Origin: Regnicoccus_A sp014224355
GTDB lineage: Bacteria; Cyanobacteriota; Cyanobacteriia; PCC-6307; Cyanobiaceae
Length of the DNA stretch: 64,000 nt
Direction of reading: 5' to 3'
Assembly (NCBI RefSeq): GCF_050920705.1
Contig: NZ_CP154799.1
Location: 1,984,001 to 2,048,000 of the forward strand
The notes beneath the pieces were generated by a model. It did no database searches and was not told where the DNA came from. It was given only the letters and a program-made list of their open reading frames with translations. The translations under genes and the position numbers were made by a program. Of this stretch, positions 42,921 through 50,786 are shown piece after piece (within the stretch, counting starts at the first letter, position 1; every line of letters begins with the position of its first letter).

Positions 42921-43520
42921 ATGTCCCGGCCCGTGCTGGTGATCGCCAGCGGCAACCGCCACAAGATCCGCGAGATCGTGGACCTGCTGGCTGAGCTGGA
43001 GATTGAGCTGCACGCCCAGCCCGAGGGGCTTGAGGTGGAGGAAACCGGCCGCACGTTCTCCGAGAACGCCCGGTTGAAGGCCCAGACTGTGTCCCGGATC
43101 ACCGGCCACTGGGCCCTGGCCGATGATTCCGGCCTGGTGGTGGATGCCCTCGGCGGTGCCCCCGGGGTGTATTCCGCCCGCTACGCCCCTGACGACAGCC
43201 AGCGCATGGCCCGCCTGTTGCTGGAGCTGGGGGACACCCCCTACCGCAGTGCGGCCCTGGTCAGCGCCCTGGCCGTGGCCGACCCCAGCGGCAGCCTCGT
43301 CCTCGAAGCTGAGGGGATCTGTCGGGGGGAGATCCTGAGCCAGCCCGTGGCTTCCCCCGGCTACGGCTACAACCGGCTGCTGCATGTGCGTGAAGCGGGC
43401 TGCACCCTCGCGGAGATGCCCCCCCATCAGCTCGAGAAGCTTGGCAGCCGTGCCAAGGCCCTGCGCTCTCTGGCGGTCGATCTGCCCAGGGTGCTGGGCC
43501 TGAACGTGAATGGCCCCTGA
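42921..43520 (+). CDS. rdgB: XTP/dITP pyrophosphatase (HAM1/RdgB)
   Basis: House-cleaning hydrolase removing non-canonical purine nucleotides (ITP, XTP). Motifs: SGNRHKIREI (phosphate binding), FSENARLKAQ, LADDSGLVVDALGGAPGVYSARY (metal Asp and substrate) and RAKAL near the end. The usual G-Y-G-Y-D segment is G-Y-G-Y-N here, replacing an Asp. Length 199 is normal. In picocyanobacteria the HAM1 gene is commonly next to csoS1D, as here (convergent, 15 bases apart). Confidence 0.93.
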   Translation: MSRPVLVIASGNRHKIREIVDLLAELEIELHAQPEGLEVEETGRTFSENARLKAQTVSRITGHWALADDSGLVVDALGGAPGVYSARYAPDDSQRMARLLLELGDTPYRSAALVSALAVADPSGSLVLEAEGICRGEILSQPVASPGYGYNRLLHVREAGCTLAEMPPHQLEKLGSRAKALRSLAVDLPRVLGLNVNGP

Positions 43521-43535
43521 AGGGGTGCCGGGGCT

Positions 43536-44252
43536 TCAGCGGTTGATCATCTCGATCGCCCGCATGGCGGCGGCGGCGGCTTCATCGATGTCCCCCTCTC
43601 GGCCCGCCAGGGTGAGTCGCCCGTAGGCACCCACGGCTTTCACATCCACCACGGTGATGTTCGACGACTTCTCCGCCTCGTTGGCGGCGATCAGCACGTA
43701 GCCGGCCGGTTCGGTCTCGAGGATGAACATGCTCATGCCGGCCAGGATCATCGAGCCACGTCGGTTCTGGCGGTTGATCAGCACCGCATGGTCGGGAGTG
43801 ATCGCCCGGATGATCTCATCCCAGGTGACCTCACAGCGACCCCGGCGTTCCACCGATGTACCCATCGCTTCCACCACGGCCTGACCGGAGAGCAGCACGC
43901 TGCTCTGATCCCGGTGGTAGAGGGCCAGCGATCCGAAGGCCCGCTCCACCACCTTCTGGCCGAGGCGCACGGTGCTGGCCTTCAGGGCGATGTCGGTGAG
44001 GCGGTGGACGGCCATGCCAGGGGCTACCTCAAGCCACAGACAGGCGTCGCCGGGAATGGGCAGAAACCCCTGGGACACGGTGCCCATGTAGGCCGCCAGC
44101 TGGGGTTGCAATGAATCGAGAAAGACATAGGCGCGCAGCTCAATCGTCTGGCGCGGCTGTACCGAGGGGCTGTGGCTGCCGGTGAGGCGGACCTGACGAC
44201 CTCGACCTGAATCGTTCGGCGGGCGGGAATCCATCCGTGACGAACGGGGCAT
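43536..44252 (-). CDS. csoS1D: Carboxysome shell protein CsoS1D (tandem BMC)
   Basis: A 238-residue alpha-carboxysome shell protein that forms gated trimers (pseudohexamers). Two BMC folds follow a basic Ser-rich N-terminal tail of about 35 residues: the first from IELRAYVFLDSLQPQLAAYMGTV, the second from ILAGMSMFILETEPAGYVLIAANEAEKSSNITVV. An ER pair (VVERAFGSLALYH, residues 103-104) sits where the gating Glu-Arg pair of CsoS1D is expected. ATG 44252 is chosen over a TTG three bases earlier. The main cso operon (csoS1, cbbLS, csoS2) is not in the window. Confidence 0.92.
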   Translation of the reverse strand: MPRSSRMDSRPPNDSGRGRQVRLTGSHSPSVQPRQTIELRAYVFLDSLQPQLAAYMGTVSQGFLPIPGDACLWLEVAPGMAVHRLTDIALKASTVRLGQKVVERAFGSLALYHRDQSSVLLSGQAVVEAMGTSVERRGRCEVTWDEIIRAITPDHAVLINRQNRRGSMILAGMSMFILETEPAGYVLIAANEAEKSSNITVVDVKAVGAYGRLTLAGREGDIDEAAAAAMRAIEMINR

Positions 44253-44444
44253 CAAGGCGACCTGTGGACTGGATGGCTCGACGACCTGAATGAACAGGTC
44301 ACGTCCCCAGGGGACTGCGTTCTCGAGGAAGCTGCCGGATCCTACCCTTCAGCCCCTTCTCGCTTCTCGCTCCAGTCCCGCTGCCCCCTTGCGCGCCCGG
44401 GCTCAGCCGATACCTTCGCTTCAAGACCCCTGAGAATCAGTGCC

Positions 44445-44918
44445 GTGGCTTCGAAATCCACCAGCACGGTGAACCCCGCCGCGACGGTCAACCCATCAGC
44501 TTCTGTCCGCTCTGAAGCCCAGGCTTCCTTCTCGGAGTGGATCAGCGGGGCGATCGAGCAGGGCGTCAAGCCCGAGCAGGCCCTGGCCGTGGTTGGACTG
44601 GGCCTGATGCGTGGCATGGCGAGCACGGGGGCTGAGCTTCCCCTGCTCGACCTCGACGCCGAAACCGAAGGATCCGCCACTGTCTCGACCCTGAAGGGCC
44701 GCCTCGAAGCGATCTCCCTGGCCATCCAGACCGGTGCCCCCCTCACCACCCAGGAGGTGACCCTGCTGCTGGGGGCCCGCCCGGGAACCGCCGCGGTGCG
44801 CCGTGCCGGCATCAGTGCCCAGCGCCTCAGTCGCAACGTCTGGCAGCTCAGCCGCGCCAGCGATGAACGGTCCACCCCTTCGGTGGGCTTCAACGACGGC
44901 TTCCGTCGTCGCCTCTGA
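44445..44918 (+). CDS. Conserved hypothetical protein, helix-turn-helix-like
   Basis: 157 residues from GTG 44445, with a Ser/Thr-rich N-terminus and a helical core: WISGAIEQGVKPEQALAVVGLGLMRGMAS, then LTTQEVTLLLGARPGTAAVRRAGISAQRLSRNVWQLS. The second block resembles a DNA-binding helix-turn-helix of a known cyanobacterial hypothetical family, but this is inference. It is divergent from csoS1D (193-base gap) and followed by a terminator-like hairpin at 45068. Confidence 0.6.
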   Translation: MASKSTSTVNPAATVNPSASVRSEAQASFSEWISGAIEQGVKPEQALAVVGLGLMRGMASTGAELPLLDLDAETEGSATVSTLKGRLEAISLAIQTGAPLTTQEVTLLLGARPGTAAVRRAGISAQRLSRNVWQLSRASDERSTPSVGFNDGFRRRL

Positions 44919-45067
44919 CGCCTCGCCTCGCCAAGTCGGCGTGTTGCGTTTGGTCTCCGGCAGCAGCGTGGCCTGAAGCTCCAGGGCTAGCTATGAATCA
45001 CCGGCGAACCCTCCACCCCGTCGGCCCCAGAGCCTCGTGCGCCGCCAGGCTGCATGGCTGGCTCCGG

Positions 45068-45099
45068 AAAAGCCCCCCGCGTGTCCACCGGGGGCTTTT
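45068..45099 (+). terminator. Rho-independent terminator-like hairpin
   Basis: AAAAGCCCCC and GGGGGCTTTT form a 10-bp stem around a 12-base loop, the stem itself ending in A and T runs, so it can work in both directions. It lies in the 226-base gap between the gene ending at 44918 and the VOC gene starting at 45145. Nothing else recognisable was seen in that gap. Confidence 0.75.
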
Positions 45100-45144
45100 C
45101 TGTGGGCGGACAGACTGAGCCACCAGGCCCCTGCACCCGCTGTG

Positions 45145-45588
45145 ATGCTGCCCTCCCCCCTGTTCCATCTGGCCTTTCCCGTCAGCGATCTTGAGGCCAC
45201 CGAACGCTGGTACGTGCAGGGGCTGGGCTGCCGTCGGGGCCGCCGCAGTGCCGAGGCCCTGGTGCTGGAGCTCGGCGGTCATCAGCTGGTGGCTCACCTG
45301 GAGCGGGTGCTGCCCCCGGCCCAGAAGGGCATCTACCCCCGCCACTTCGGCCTGGTGTTCGCCACCCCCCAGGAGCTCAATGCCCTGGAGCGCCGGGCCC
45401 ATGAGCAGGGGCTGCGGCAGGGGTGTGAGCCGCGTTGGCGTTTCCCCGGTACCCCCCTGGAGCACCGCAGCGTTTTTCTGATCGATCCCTCCGGCAACTG
45501 GCTGGAGTTCAAGCACTACGTGAACCCCGAGGCGATCACCGGCCTGGAGGATCACCAGCAGGTGGGGGAGCGCGGCGGCAATCAGTAA
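45145..45588 (+). CDS. VOC-fold (glyoxalase/dioxygenase superfamily) protein
   Basis: 147 residues in the vicinal-oxygen-chelate fold. The metal-ligand positions are seen as His in LFHLAFPVSDLEATERWYV, His in PRHFGLVFATPQEL and Glu in DPSGNWLEFKHY. The pattern F-H-L-A-F-x-V-x-D-L and D-P-x-G-N-x-L-E-F-K is typical of the stand-alone proteins often annotated glyoxalase; true substrate unknown. Converges with DUF2808, whose stop lies within its last codons (7-base overlap). Confidence 0.85.
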   Translation: MLPSPLFHLAFPVSDLEATERWYVQGLGCRRGRRSAEALVLELGGHQLVAHLERVLPPAQKGIYPRHFGLVFATPQELNALERRAHEQGLRQGCEPRWRFPGTPLEHRSVFLIDPSGNWLEFKHYVNPEAITGLEDHQQVGERGGNQ

Positions 45589-46151
45589 TCGACCCGCTGG
45601 TAGATCGACATTCTGGCGATTCCCACCTGCTGCCCTACGGGATCTGGGCCTGCCGGGTAGGCCACCACCGCGAATTGATAGACATCGGCAGTGGAGGGAT
45701 TGTGCCAGGGCTTGAGGGCCACCGTCACGGTCTGCCCGGGTGTGGGCGGCTCCGGGAAGCTGATGCGGAACAGGCGAGCCGCATCGTCGAAGCTGGCCTG
45801 AACCGGCAGGCTCGGCCCCTCCCGTCGGGGCTGACCCAGGAAGGCGCGGGTGCGGGAGTCGTCGAAGGAGAAGCGCCAGTCGGCCCCTGAAATCTGACGG
45901 ATCTCCAGAGCGCCAAGTCCGGCTCCTGCCTCCTCAGGCATCTCGATCGTGACGTAGTACTCCCCTCCACGCTCGAAGACGTTGGAGGAGTAGGTGCGCC
46001 AGCGCAGCTTCCAGGGGGCACGCAGGAAGTAGGTCTGGCCGTCGAGCTCGGTGGCGCCAAGGGGTGAGGGCACCAGGGGCATCGCACCCCAGAGCACCAG
46101 GCTGGTGGCCGAGGCCGCCAGCAGCTTGAAGACATCCCCCCTTGCCTTCAT
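45582..46151 (-). CDS. DUF2808 secreted protein
   Basis: 189 residues with a signal-peptide-like start (LLAASATSLVLWGAMPLVP) and the DUF2808 domain: FLRAPWKLRWRTYSSNVFERGGEYYVTIEMPEEAGAGLGALEIRQI, with IRFDDSRTRAF-like and PPTPGQTVTVALKPWHNPS segments. These are periplasmic proteins restricted largely to cyanobacteria, of unknown role. Its ATG overlaps the stop of the GST gene (ATGA), so it is translated from the same message. Confidence 0.8.
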   Translation of the reverse strand: MKARGDVFKLLAASATSLVLWGAMPLVPSPLGATELDGQTYFLRAPWKLRWRTYSSNVFERGGEYYVTIEMPEEAGAGLGALEIRQISGADWRFSFDDSRTRAFLGQPRREGPSLPVQASFDDAARLFRISFPEPPTPGQTVTVALKPWHNPSTADVYQFAVVAYPAGPDPVGQQVGIARMSIYQRVDY

Positions 46152-47410
46152 CGGGAGAGCCTCTCCAGGGTTGGATGTTCTCGCAGAAACGGTCTGGGGT
46201 CCTGGTCGCGGCGGTGTTGACGCGGCAGGGGGGAGGAGGGTTCCCCTGGATCCTCTGCCGCCGCGATGGTGGCCCCCAGCACCTGGCGGAGCCGCCGGGC
46301 GGCGTGCAGCGGCATGTCCCGAGGCACGCTGATGCGGTCGCGCAGGTAGCGCAGGCCTCGGGCGGCCCCCACCGGCGGCCGAGGCAGCGAGGATCCCACC
46401 AGGGCGCTGAGAGCGCAGCGCAGGGCCCGATCGAAGCGCTCTGGCCGATCCGGGTTGACCGCCGCAATCGCGTGGCGGTGCTTCAGCACCCGCGCCAGGG
46501 CCAGCAGCCCTGAGCCTTCCGGCTCCGGCTGGGTGGTTTCCGGATCAGGGCTGGCCAGGGGCCAGGGACCTTCATCCACCCGTTGCTGGGCGGCCTGTTG
46601 CTCCGGCGTGATCCAGGCGTGGCAGCCTCCCATCTGGGGGGGCAGGTCATGGGCGTGGGTGTGGAAATCGCTCTGGGTGCCCAGGTAGGTGGGACGGGTT
46701 TCCATTGCCTCGAACCAGGTTGCGATGGCGGAGTGACGGGCCCTCAGGTTGTAACCCTTGTAATAGAAGAGGCTGGCGTTCATGCGCTCGATGTAGGGCG
46801 TGATCACCACATCAGCGCTGCTGAATGTCTCCAGCAGGTAGGGGCCTGGGGTGGAGAGCAGGGCCTGATCCACGGCGGCGGCCACGCGATCGAACTGGGC
46901 GCCGGCCCGTTGCTCCTGGGCGGGGCTCAGTCCGGGGCTGCACAGCCACTGGCACCAGGCACGGAACAGCAGCCGCTCCAGTTGCCGCAAAGGCAGCACG
47001 GAGGGATCCGTCATGCCCCGGGCCAGTGGCCCGAAGGCCCGCTCCAGGGCCAGCAGGATGTCGTCGCTCTCGGTGATCAGGCGGCCATCCAGCTGCAGGG
47101 CGGGCAGCATGCCGGAGGGCACCAGCTGACGAAACCAGCTTTCCTTCTCCCCGTAGCAGAACATCGTGACCTTGCGAATCCGGTACGGGATCCGTTTCTC
47201 CTCCAGCCACAGCCACACCTTCTGGCAGTAGGGGCACCAGGCGTGATGGTCGCGGAAGAGGGTGACGCGGACCGCCGCCTCGTTGGTCCCGAACAGGCGC
47301 AGCAGGGCCTGGGCATTGCCAGGACCGTTGACCCGATCGGGTTCGGCCGGTGCCAGCTCCGACAGTTGCTCCCATCCAAGGGGTTCGCACGATTCAGGCG
47401 ACGGGGCCAT
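46148..47410 (-). CDS. Glutathione S-transferase family protein with C-terminal extension
   Basis: About 420 residues. The thioredoxin-fold part holds the CPYC active-site motif (LFRDHHAWCPYCQKVWLWLEEKRIPY) and LPALQLDGRLITESDDILLALE, followed by the helical GST half (VDQALLSTPGPYLLETFSSADVVITPYIERM). About 110 further residues form a basic, Pro/Gln-rich tail unlike ordinary GSTs. Start ATG 47410 leaves room for the divergent cpcB promoter; the frame is open to 47503. Redox function inferred from CPYC. Confidence 0.85.
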   Translation of the reverse strand: MAPSPESCEPLGWEQLSELAPAEPDRVNGPGNAQALLRLFGTNEAAVRVTLFRDHHAWCPYCQKVWLWLEEKRIPYRIRKVTMFCYGEKESWFRQLVPSGMLPALQLDGRLITESDDILLALERAFGPLARGMTDPSVLPLRQLERLLFRAWCQWLCSPGLSPAQEQRAGAQFDRVAAAVDQALLSTPGPYLLETFSSADVVITPYIERMNASLFYYKGYNLRARHSAIATWFEAMETRPTYLGTQSDFHTHAHDLPPQMGGCHAWITPEQQAAQQRVDEGPWPLASPDPETTQPEPEGSGLLALARVLKHRHAIAAVNPDRPERFDRALRCALSALVGSSLPRPPVGAARGLRYLRDRISVPRDMPLHAARRLRQVLGATIAAAEDPGEPSSPLPRQHRRDQDPRPFLREHPTLERLSR

Positions 47411-47523
47411 CCACACCAGCGCAGGTCCATCAGCTCTGTGAGGCCAGGCTAGGAGCCGATGACGGGCGCCTCGCGCTGCGGTGGCCCCGATTCCTAGCGT
47501 CAACCCACAACGTTTCTGATCCG

Positions 47524-48042
47524 ATGTTCGACGCCTTCACCAAGGTCGTGGCCCAGGCTGATGCCCGCGGCGAATTCCTCAGCCCTGCCCAGCTCGATGC
47601 ACTCGGCGCCATCGTTTCCGGCGGCAACAAGCGGATGGATGCCGTCAACCGCATCACCTCCAACGCCTCCAGGATCGTCACCAACGCAGCTCGCGATCTG
47701 TTCGATCAGCAGCCGGCCCTGATCGCCCCCGGTGGCAACGCCTACACCCATCGCCGCATGGCTGCCTGCCTGCGCGACATGGAGATCATCCTCCGCTACA
47801 TCACCTACGCCGTCTTCACCGGCGATGCTTCCGTCCTGGAAGATCGCTGCCTCAACGGCCTGCGTGAAACCTATCTCGCCCTCGGCGTCCCCGGCGCTTC
47901 CGTGGCCGAAGGGGTCCGCAAGATGAAGGACGCCGCCATGGCTCTCGTCAACGACCGCAACGGCATCACCCCCGGTGACTGCTCCGCCCTCGCTTCCGAG
48001 ATCGGCACCTACTTCGATCGCGCTGCCGCCGCTGTCGGCTGA
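47524..48042 (+). CDS. cpcB: Phycocyanin beta subunit, orphan copy
   Basis: 172 residues, exactly normal length for CpcB. Cys82 (AACLRDMEI) and Cys153 (GDCSALASE) for bilin attachment, Asn72 (GGNAY, the methylated position) and Cys109 (DRCLNG) are all present, with the start MFDAFTKVVAQADARGEFLS. It should bind phycocyanobilin in the phycobilisome rod. Unusually there is no cpcA: the next gene, on the other strand, begins 23 bases after the stop. The ATG at 47524 is the family start; the frame continues upstream without meaning. No strong Shine-Dalgarno is seen. Confidence 0.95.
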   Translation: MFDAFTKVVAQADARGEFLSPAQLDALGAIVSGGNKRMDAVNRITSNASRIVTNAARDLFDQQPALIAPGGNAYTHRRMAACLRDMEIILRYITYAVFTGDASVLEDRCLNGLRETYLALGVPGASVAEGVRKMKDAAMALVNDRNGITPGDCSALASEIGTYFDRAAAAVG

Positions 48043-48064
48043 GCCGAACACCCACGGCTGGCCC

Positions 48065-48708
48065 TCAGACCCGTCCGGCCAGCAGGGCCAGCACCTGCTC
48101 ATCCTCGACGGGCTCGAAGTGGTCGTACCACTGGCCCACCGCCTGCAGCCGGTGGACCCAGCGCAGCACCACCAGCTGCTCCACCAAGGTCTCCAGCTCC
48201 GGTCTGAGCGTCCTTTCGCAGACTGGAGCTGCCAGCACAAGACTCGCGGGATTCAGCTGTCGCAGTGACAAGAGCGCGGCCCGGGCTGTCCATCCGGTGG
48301 CGATCCCGTCGTCCACCACGATCAGATGGCGTCCACTGAGCTCCTCTGGAGCCGGGTCGCCGTAGAGACGGCGGCGGCGCCGCAGTTCCTGCTCCTGTCC
48401 GGCCAGCACCTGTTTCCTGACCTGGGGTGTCAGCTGCTCCATCCCACCGGCCGACTCATTCCAGAGCGCCACCCCCCCGGGGGCAATCGCACCGATGGCC
48501 ACCTCGGGCTCCCTGGGATCGGCGAGCTTGCGTACGGCCCAGGTGCGCAGCGGCAGCTGCAGGCCCTGCGCCACCGCCGCTCCCACCACCACTCCCCCCT
48601 GGGCAGGGCGATCACGCTGCTGTTGGCGCCGCAGCCGCTCCAGGCCTGAAGGGCAACGGTCAGCTGCTCTCCTGCTTCCCTGCGGTCGGCGAAGCGCGAG
48701 CGATCCAT
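48065..48708 (-). pseudogene. Phosphoribosyltransferase-family protein, frameshifted at a G run
   Basis: From ATG 48708 (MDRSRFADRREAGEQL...) the frame reads VIALPRG and then runs off as EWWWE; one frame over it continues GVVVGAAVAQGLQLPLRTWAVRKL through the PRPP loop IVVDDGIATGWTARAAL to the stop at 48065. Restoring one G in the six-G run (plus-strand C 48594-48599) joins LPRG to GVVVGAAV perfectly, giving 214 residues. AGGAG precedes the ATG. Otherwise conserved, so either a very recent mutation or a sequencing error. Confidence 0.88.
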
Positions 48709-49005
48709 GGCACTCCTGCTCACTCCGATTCAGCTTCAGTCTGAGCCTGTGGCATACCCCACCCCAATTCGGAGCGAGAAGGGCGAGACTCAACTGGCAC
48801 CGGCGAGCGAAGGTCTGCATCCCCGCAGTCCCCGCAGCACGGGAACGGTGCAGCAAAAAGCCCTGGACAACCAGGGCCTTTCTGCTGCTGAGCTGCGACT
48901 GCTGAGCTGTGGTTGCTGATCAGGCGCAACGCCCCAGTCACATCCAGCCACAGCTGTGGCCACCAGGATCACGCCACAGCCACAGGTCGACGGCATCGTT
49001 GGCCC

Positions 49006-49188
49006 GTGCCAGATCTCCAACGCCACCACCGCTCGCCCCGCCCCCCCTGGTGGCTGATTGCCGGGGTGCTGATGGCGCTCTGCCTGAGCGGCTCGGGCTG
49101 GCTCAGCTGGCAACATCCCCAGCGACCGTCCCGTCATGCCGCCCAGGGCAGCGCAGAAAAGTGCCTGAATCCAACCGCCCTAGCTTGA
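49006..49188 (+). CDS. Possible small membrane protein
   Basis: 60 residues from GTG 49006: a basic N-terminus (PDLQRHHRSPRP), one membrane helix (WWLIAGVLMALCLSGSGWL) and a short polar tail. No family. It is the only supportable feature in the roughly 510 bases between the phosphoribosyltransferase and the gene at 49224. Confidence 0.4.
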   Translation: MPDLQRHHRSPRPPWWLIAGVLMALCLSGSGWLSWQHPQRPSRHAAQGSAEKCLNPTALA

Positions 49189-49223
49189 TCCAAGCCGCAC
49201 CTCCACGCTTGACCCTTCTGCGC

Positions 49224-49622
49224 ATGCTGCTCACGGCCACCGCGGCGGTGCTCCTTGGGGCCACAGCGGCCTTCGCCGCCCCGGCCGCCTCTCTGCTCAA
49301 GGGGCTGAAGCTGCCGGTCCCAGCCAGCCTGCCCAGCCTGTTCGCGGCCAACGCCGTGGGGCAGATCAGCCTCAACGGCCAGCTGGGCGGAACGCCCGAG
49401 GGCTTGCTCGCCAAGCTGCGCGCTTCGCTCAGCAGCCAGGGCTACAGCGAGCGCACGATCAACACCGTCTCAGGCCCGTGGGGCCTGAATCTGGTCTTCG
49501 ATCCTCCGGCGGGCACGAGCGTGGACGGCACTCCGGCCGGCAAAACCGCCGTACTGGTGCTGCAGGCCACGGCGCTGGGTCCGGGCAAGCTGAATCTCAA
49601 CGTGCGCTACGAAGCTCTCTGA
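49224..49622 (+). CDS. Secreted hypothetical protein
   Basis: 132 residues with a signal peptide (MLLTATAAVLLGATAAFAAPAAS) and a mature domain of alternating beta strands (LNGQLGGTPEGLLAKLRASLSSQGYSERTINTVSGPWGLNLVFDPP; KTAVLVLQATALGPGKLNLNVRYEAL). No catalytic motif. A TTG at 49209 is an alternative start. Conserved character suggests a periplasmic cyanobacterial protein; not recognised. Confidence 0.65.
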   Translation: MLLTATAAVLLGATAAFAAPAASLLKGLKLPVPASLPSLFAANAVGQISLNGQLGGTPEGLLAKLRASLSSQGYSERTINTVSGPWGLNLVFDPPAGTSVDGTPAGKTAVLVLQATALGPGKLNLNVRYEAL

Positions 49623-49679
49623 GGGGGTCCCGTAGGCTTCAAGACCTCTGCTGGAACGGGTTTGCAGGACGCCCCCTCG

Positions 49680-50402
49680 ATGGAGATGCTGAGCCTGTTC
49701 CCCCGCTACGTGCTCAAGGGGCATCTCCAGCAGGCGCTGCTCACCCAGCTCATCACCCTGGCCGGCCAGGTGCTCGCCGATCCGGACACATCCCCGGATG
49801 CCTCGGTCAAACTGGCCGGTCAGCTGGACCAGCAGCGGGAGCTGCCACCCCAGCACCCGGCCGTGAGCAGCCTGGCCAGCACGGTGATCCTGCCGGGCTG
49901 TGACCACTGGATCCGCCATGTGATCGAGCGGCAGCCCCCCCAGGGTCGAGGACCCTGGATCCCCGGGCGTTACAGCCTGCAGCTGGTGGATGTCTGGCTC
50001 AATGCCCAGCGCTCCGGCGATTACAACCCGGTCCACACCCATGGCGGCAGCTTCTCGGGGGTGGTGTTCCTGAAGGTTCCACCCCAGATCCGACCCGACA
50101 GCTTCGATGGCCAGCTCTGCTTCCACGGTCCGGAGGAGTGGCACATCCAGAGCTTCCACACCGGCATGGTGCACTACGCCCATCCCGTGCCGGGTGATTT
50201 CTATGTGTTTCCCGCCTGGCAGCCCCATTCGGTGCCGCCGTTCCGAGGCGAGGGGGAGCGCTGGTCCCTGGCCTTCAACGTGATCGCCGGGCCGCAGCCG
50301 GCTGGGCTCCGCCCTCCAGGTGCCGCCACCAACGTCACTCCCAGCGGCAACGTGAACCTCTCCCTCTCCAGCCGCCGCCCCAAGCCCGGGGGCTTTTCCT
50401 GA
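49680..50402 (+). CDS. 2-oxoglutarate/Fe(II) oxygenase-like protein
   Basis: About 240 residues of the putative 2OG-Fe(II) oxygenase type. The double-stranded beta-helix iron site is seen as the histidines of SGDYNPVHTHGGSFSGVVFLKVP and the distal His in DFYVFPAWQPHSVPPFRGEGERWSLAFNV, with the 2OG-binding Arg in the latter region (E-R-W-S). The substrate is unknown. Two neighbouring ATGs (49680, 49686) are possible. No partner is obvious; the next gene is a remnant. Confidence 0.82.
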   Translation: MEMLSLFPRYVLKGHLQQALLTQLITLAGQVLADPDTSPDASVKLAGQLDQQRELPPQHPAVSSLASTVILPGCDHWIRHVIERQPPQGRGPWIPGRYSLQLVDVWLNAQRSGDYNPVHTHGGSFSGVVFLKVPPQIRPDSFDGQLCFHGPEEWHIQSFHTGMVHYAHPVPGDFYVFPAWQPHSVPPFRGEGERWSLAFNVIAGPQPAGLRPPGAATNVTPSGNVNLSLSSRRPKPGGFS

Positions 50403-50451
50403 GGGCGAGTGGCACGCTGGCTAGATCCTGCAGCGGTCACAACGACTTCCA

Positions 50452-50760
50452 TGGAACTCGGGACCCCCCGCAGCAGACGTCGTCGGCCGCTGGCCCTGGC
50501 TCTGGCTGACAGCGCTGGCGGGAGGCCCCGATTGCTCAGGTGGTGGGGGAGAGCCCTCGCGAGACGCTGCTGAACTTCTATGTCGTGATGGCCAAGGTCC
50601 ACGGCGTTCTCGAGGAGCTGGTGGCCGAGACGGCCAGTCAACCCGGCCTGTTCTGGTCTGCCGGGACCCTCGAGCGGGCCCGGGAAGCCACCGACTATCT
50701 CCAGGAGGCCATCACCGCTCTTGATGCGGATCTTCACAGTCGCCGGGCAAGGCCTGCCAC
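50452..50760 (+). pseudogene. Remnant resembling the N-terminal region of an exported channel protein
   Basis: Fragments in different frames give an exported-type start (RWPWLWLTALA) and then APIAQVVGESPRETLLNFYV and VMAKVHGVLEELVAE, followed by GLFWSAGTLERAREATDYLQ and EAITALDADL. This order is reminiscent of the periplasmic N-terminal region of large cyanobacterial MscS-type proteins. The frame is lost before position 50540 and the gene ends abruptly at the Rieske gene, so it cannot be functional. Family assignment is a weak guess. Confidence 0.35.
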
Positions 50761-50786
50761 CATCCCCTTTGCATGCATCCCTTGTT

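Noticed and set aside
44919..45144. Possible small RNA (signal-recognition RNA or tRNA) in the gap
   Set aside because: Looked for the SRP GGAAG-AGCAG loop and for tRNA D, anticodon and T-arm patterns; none fits. Only the terminator hairpin is supportable.
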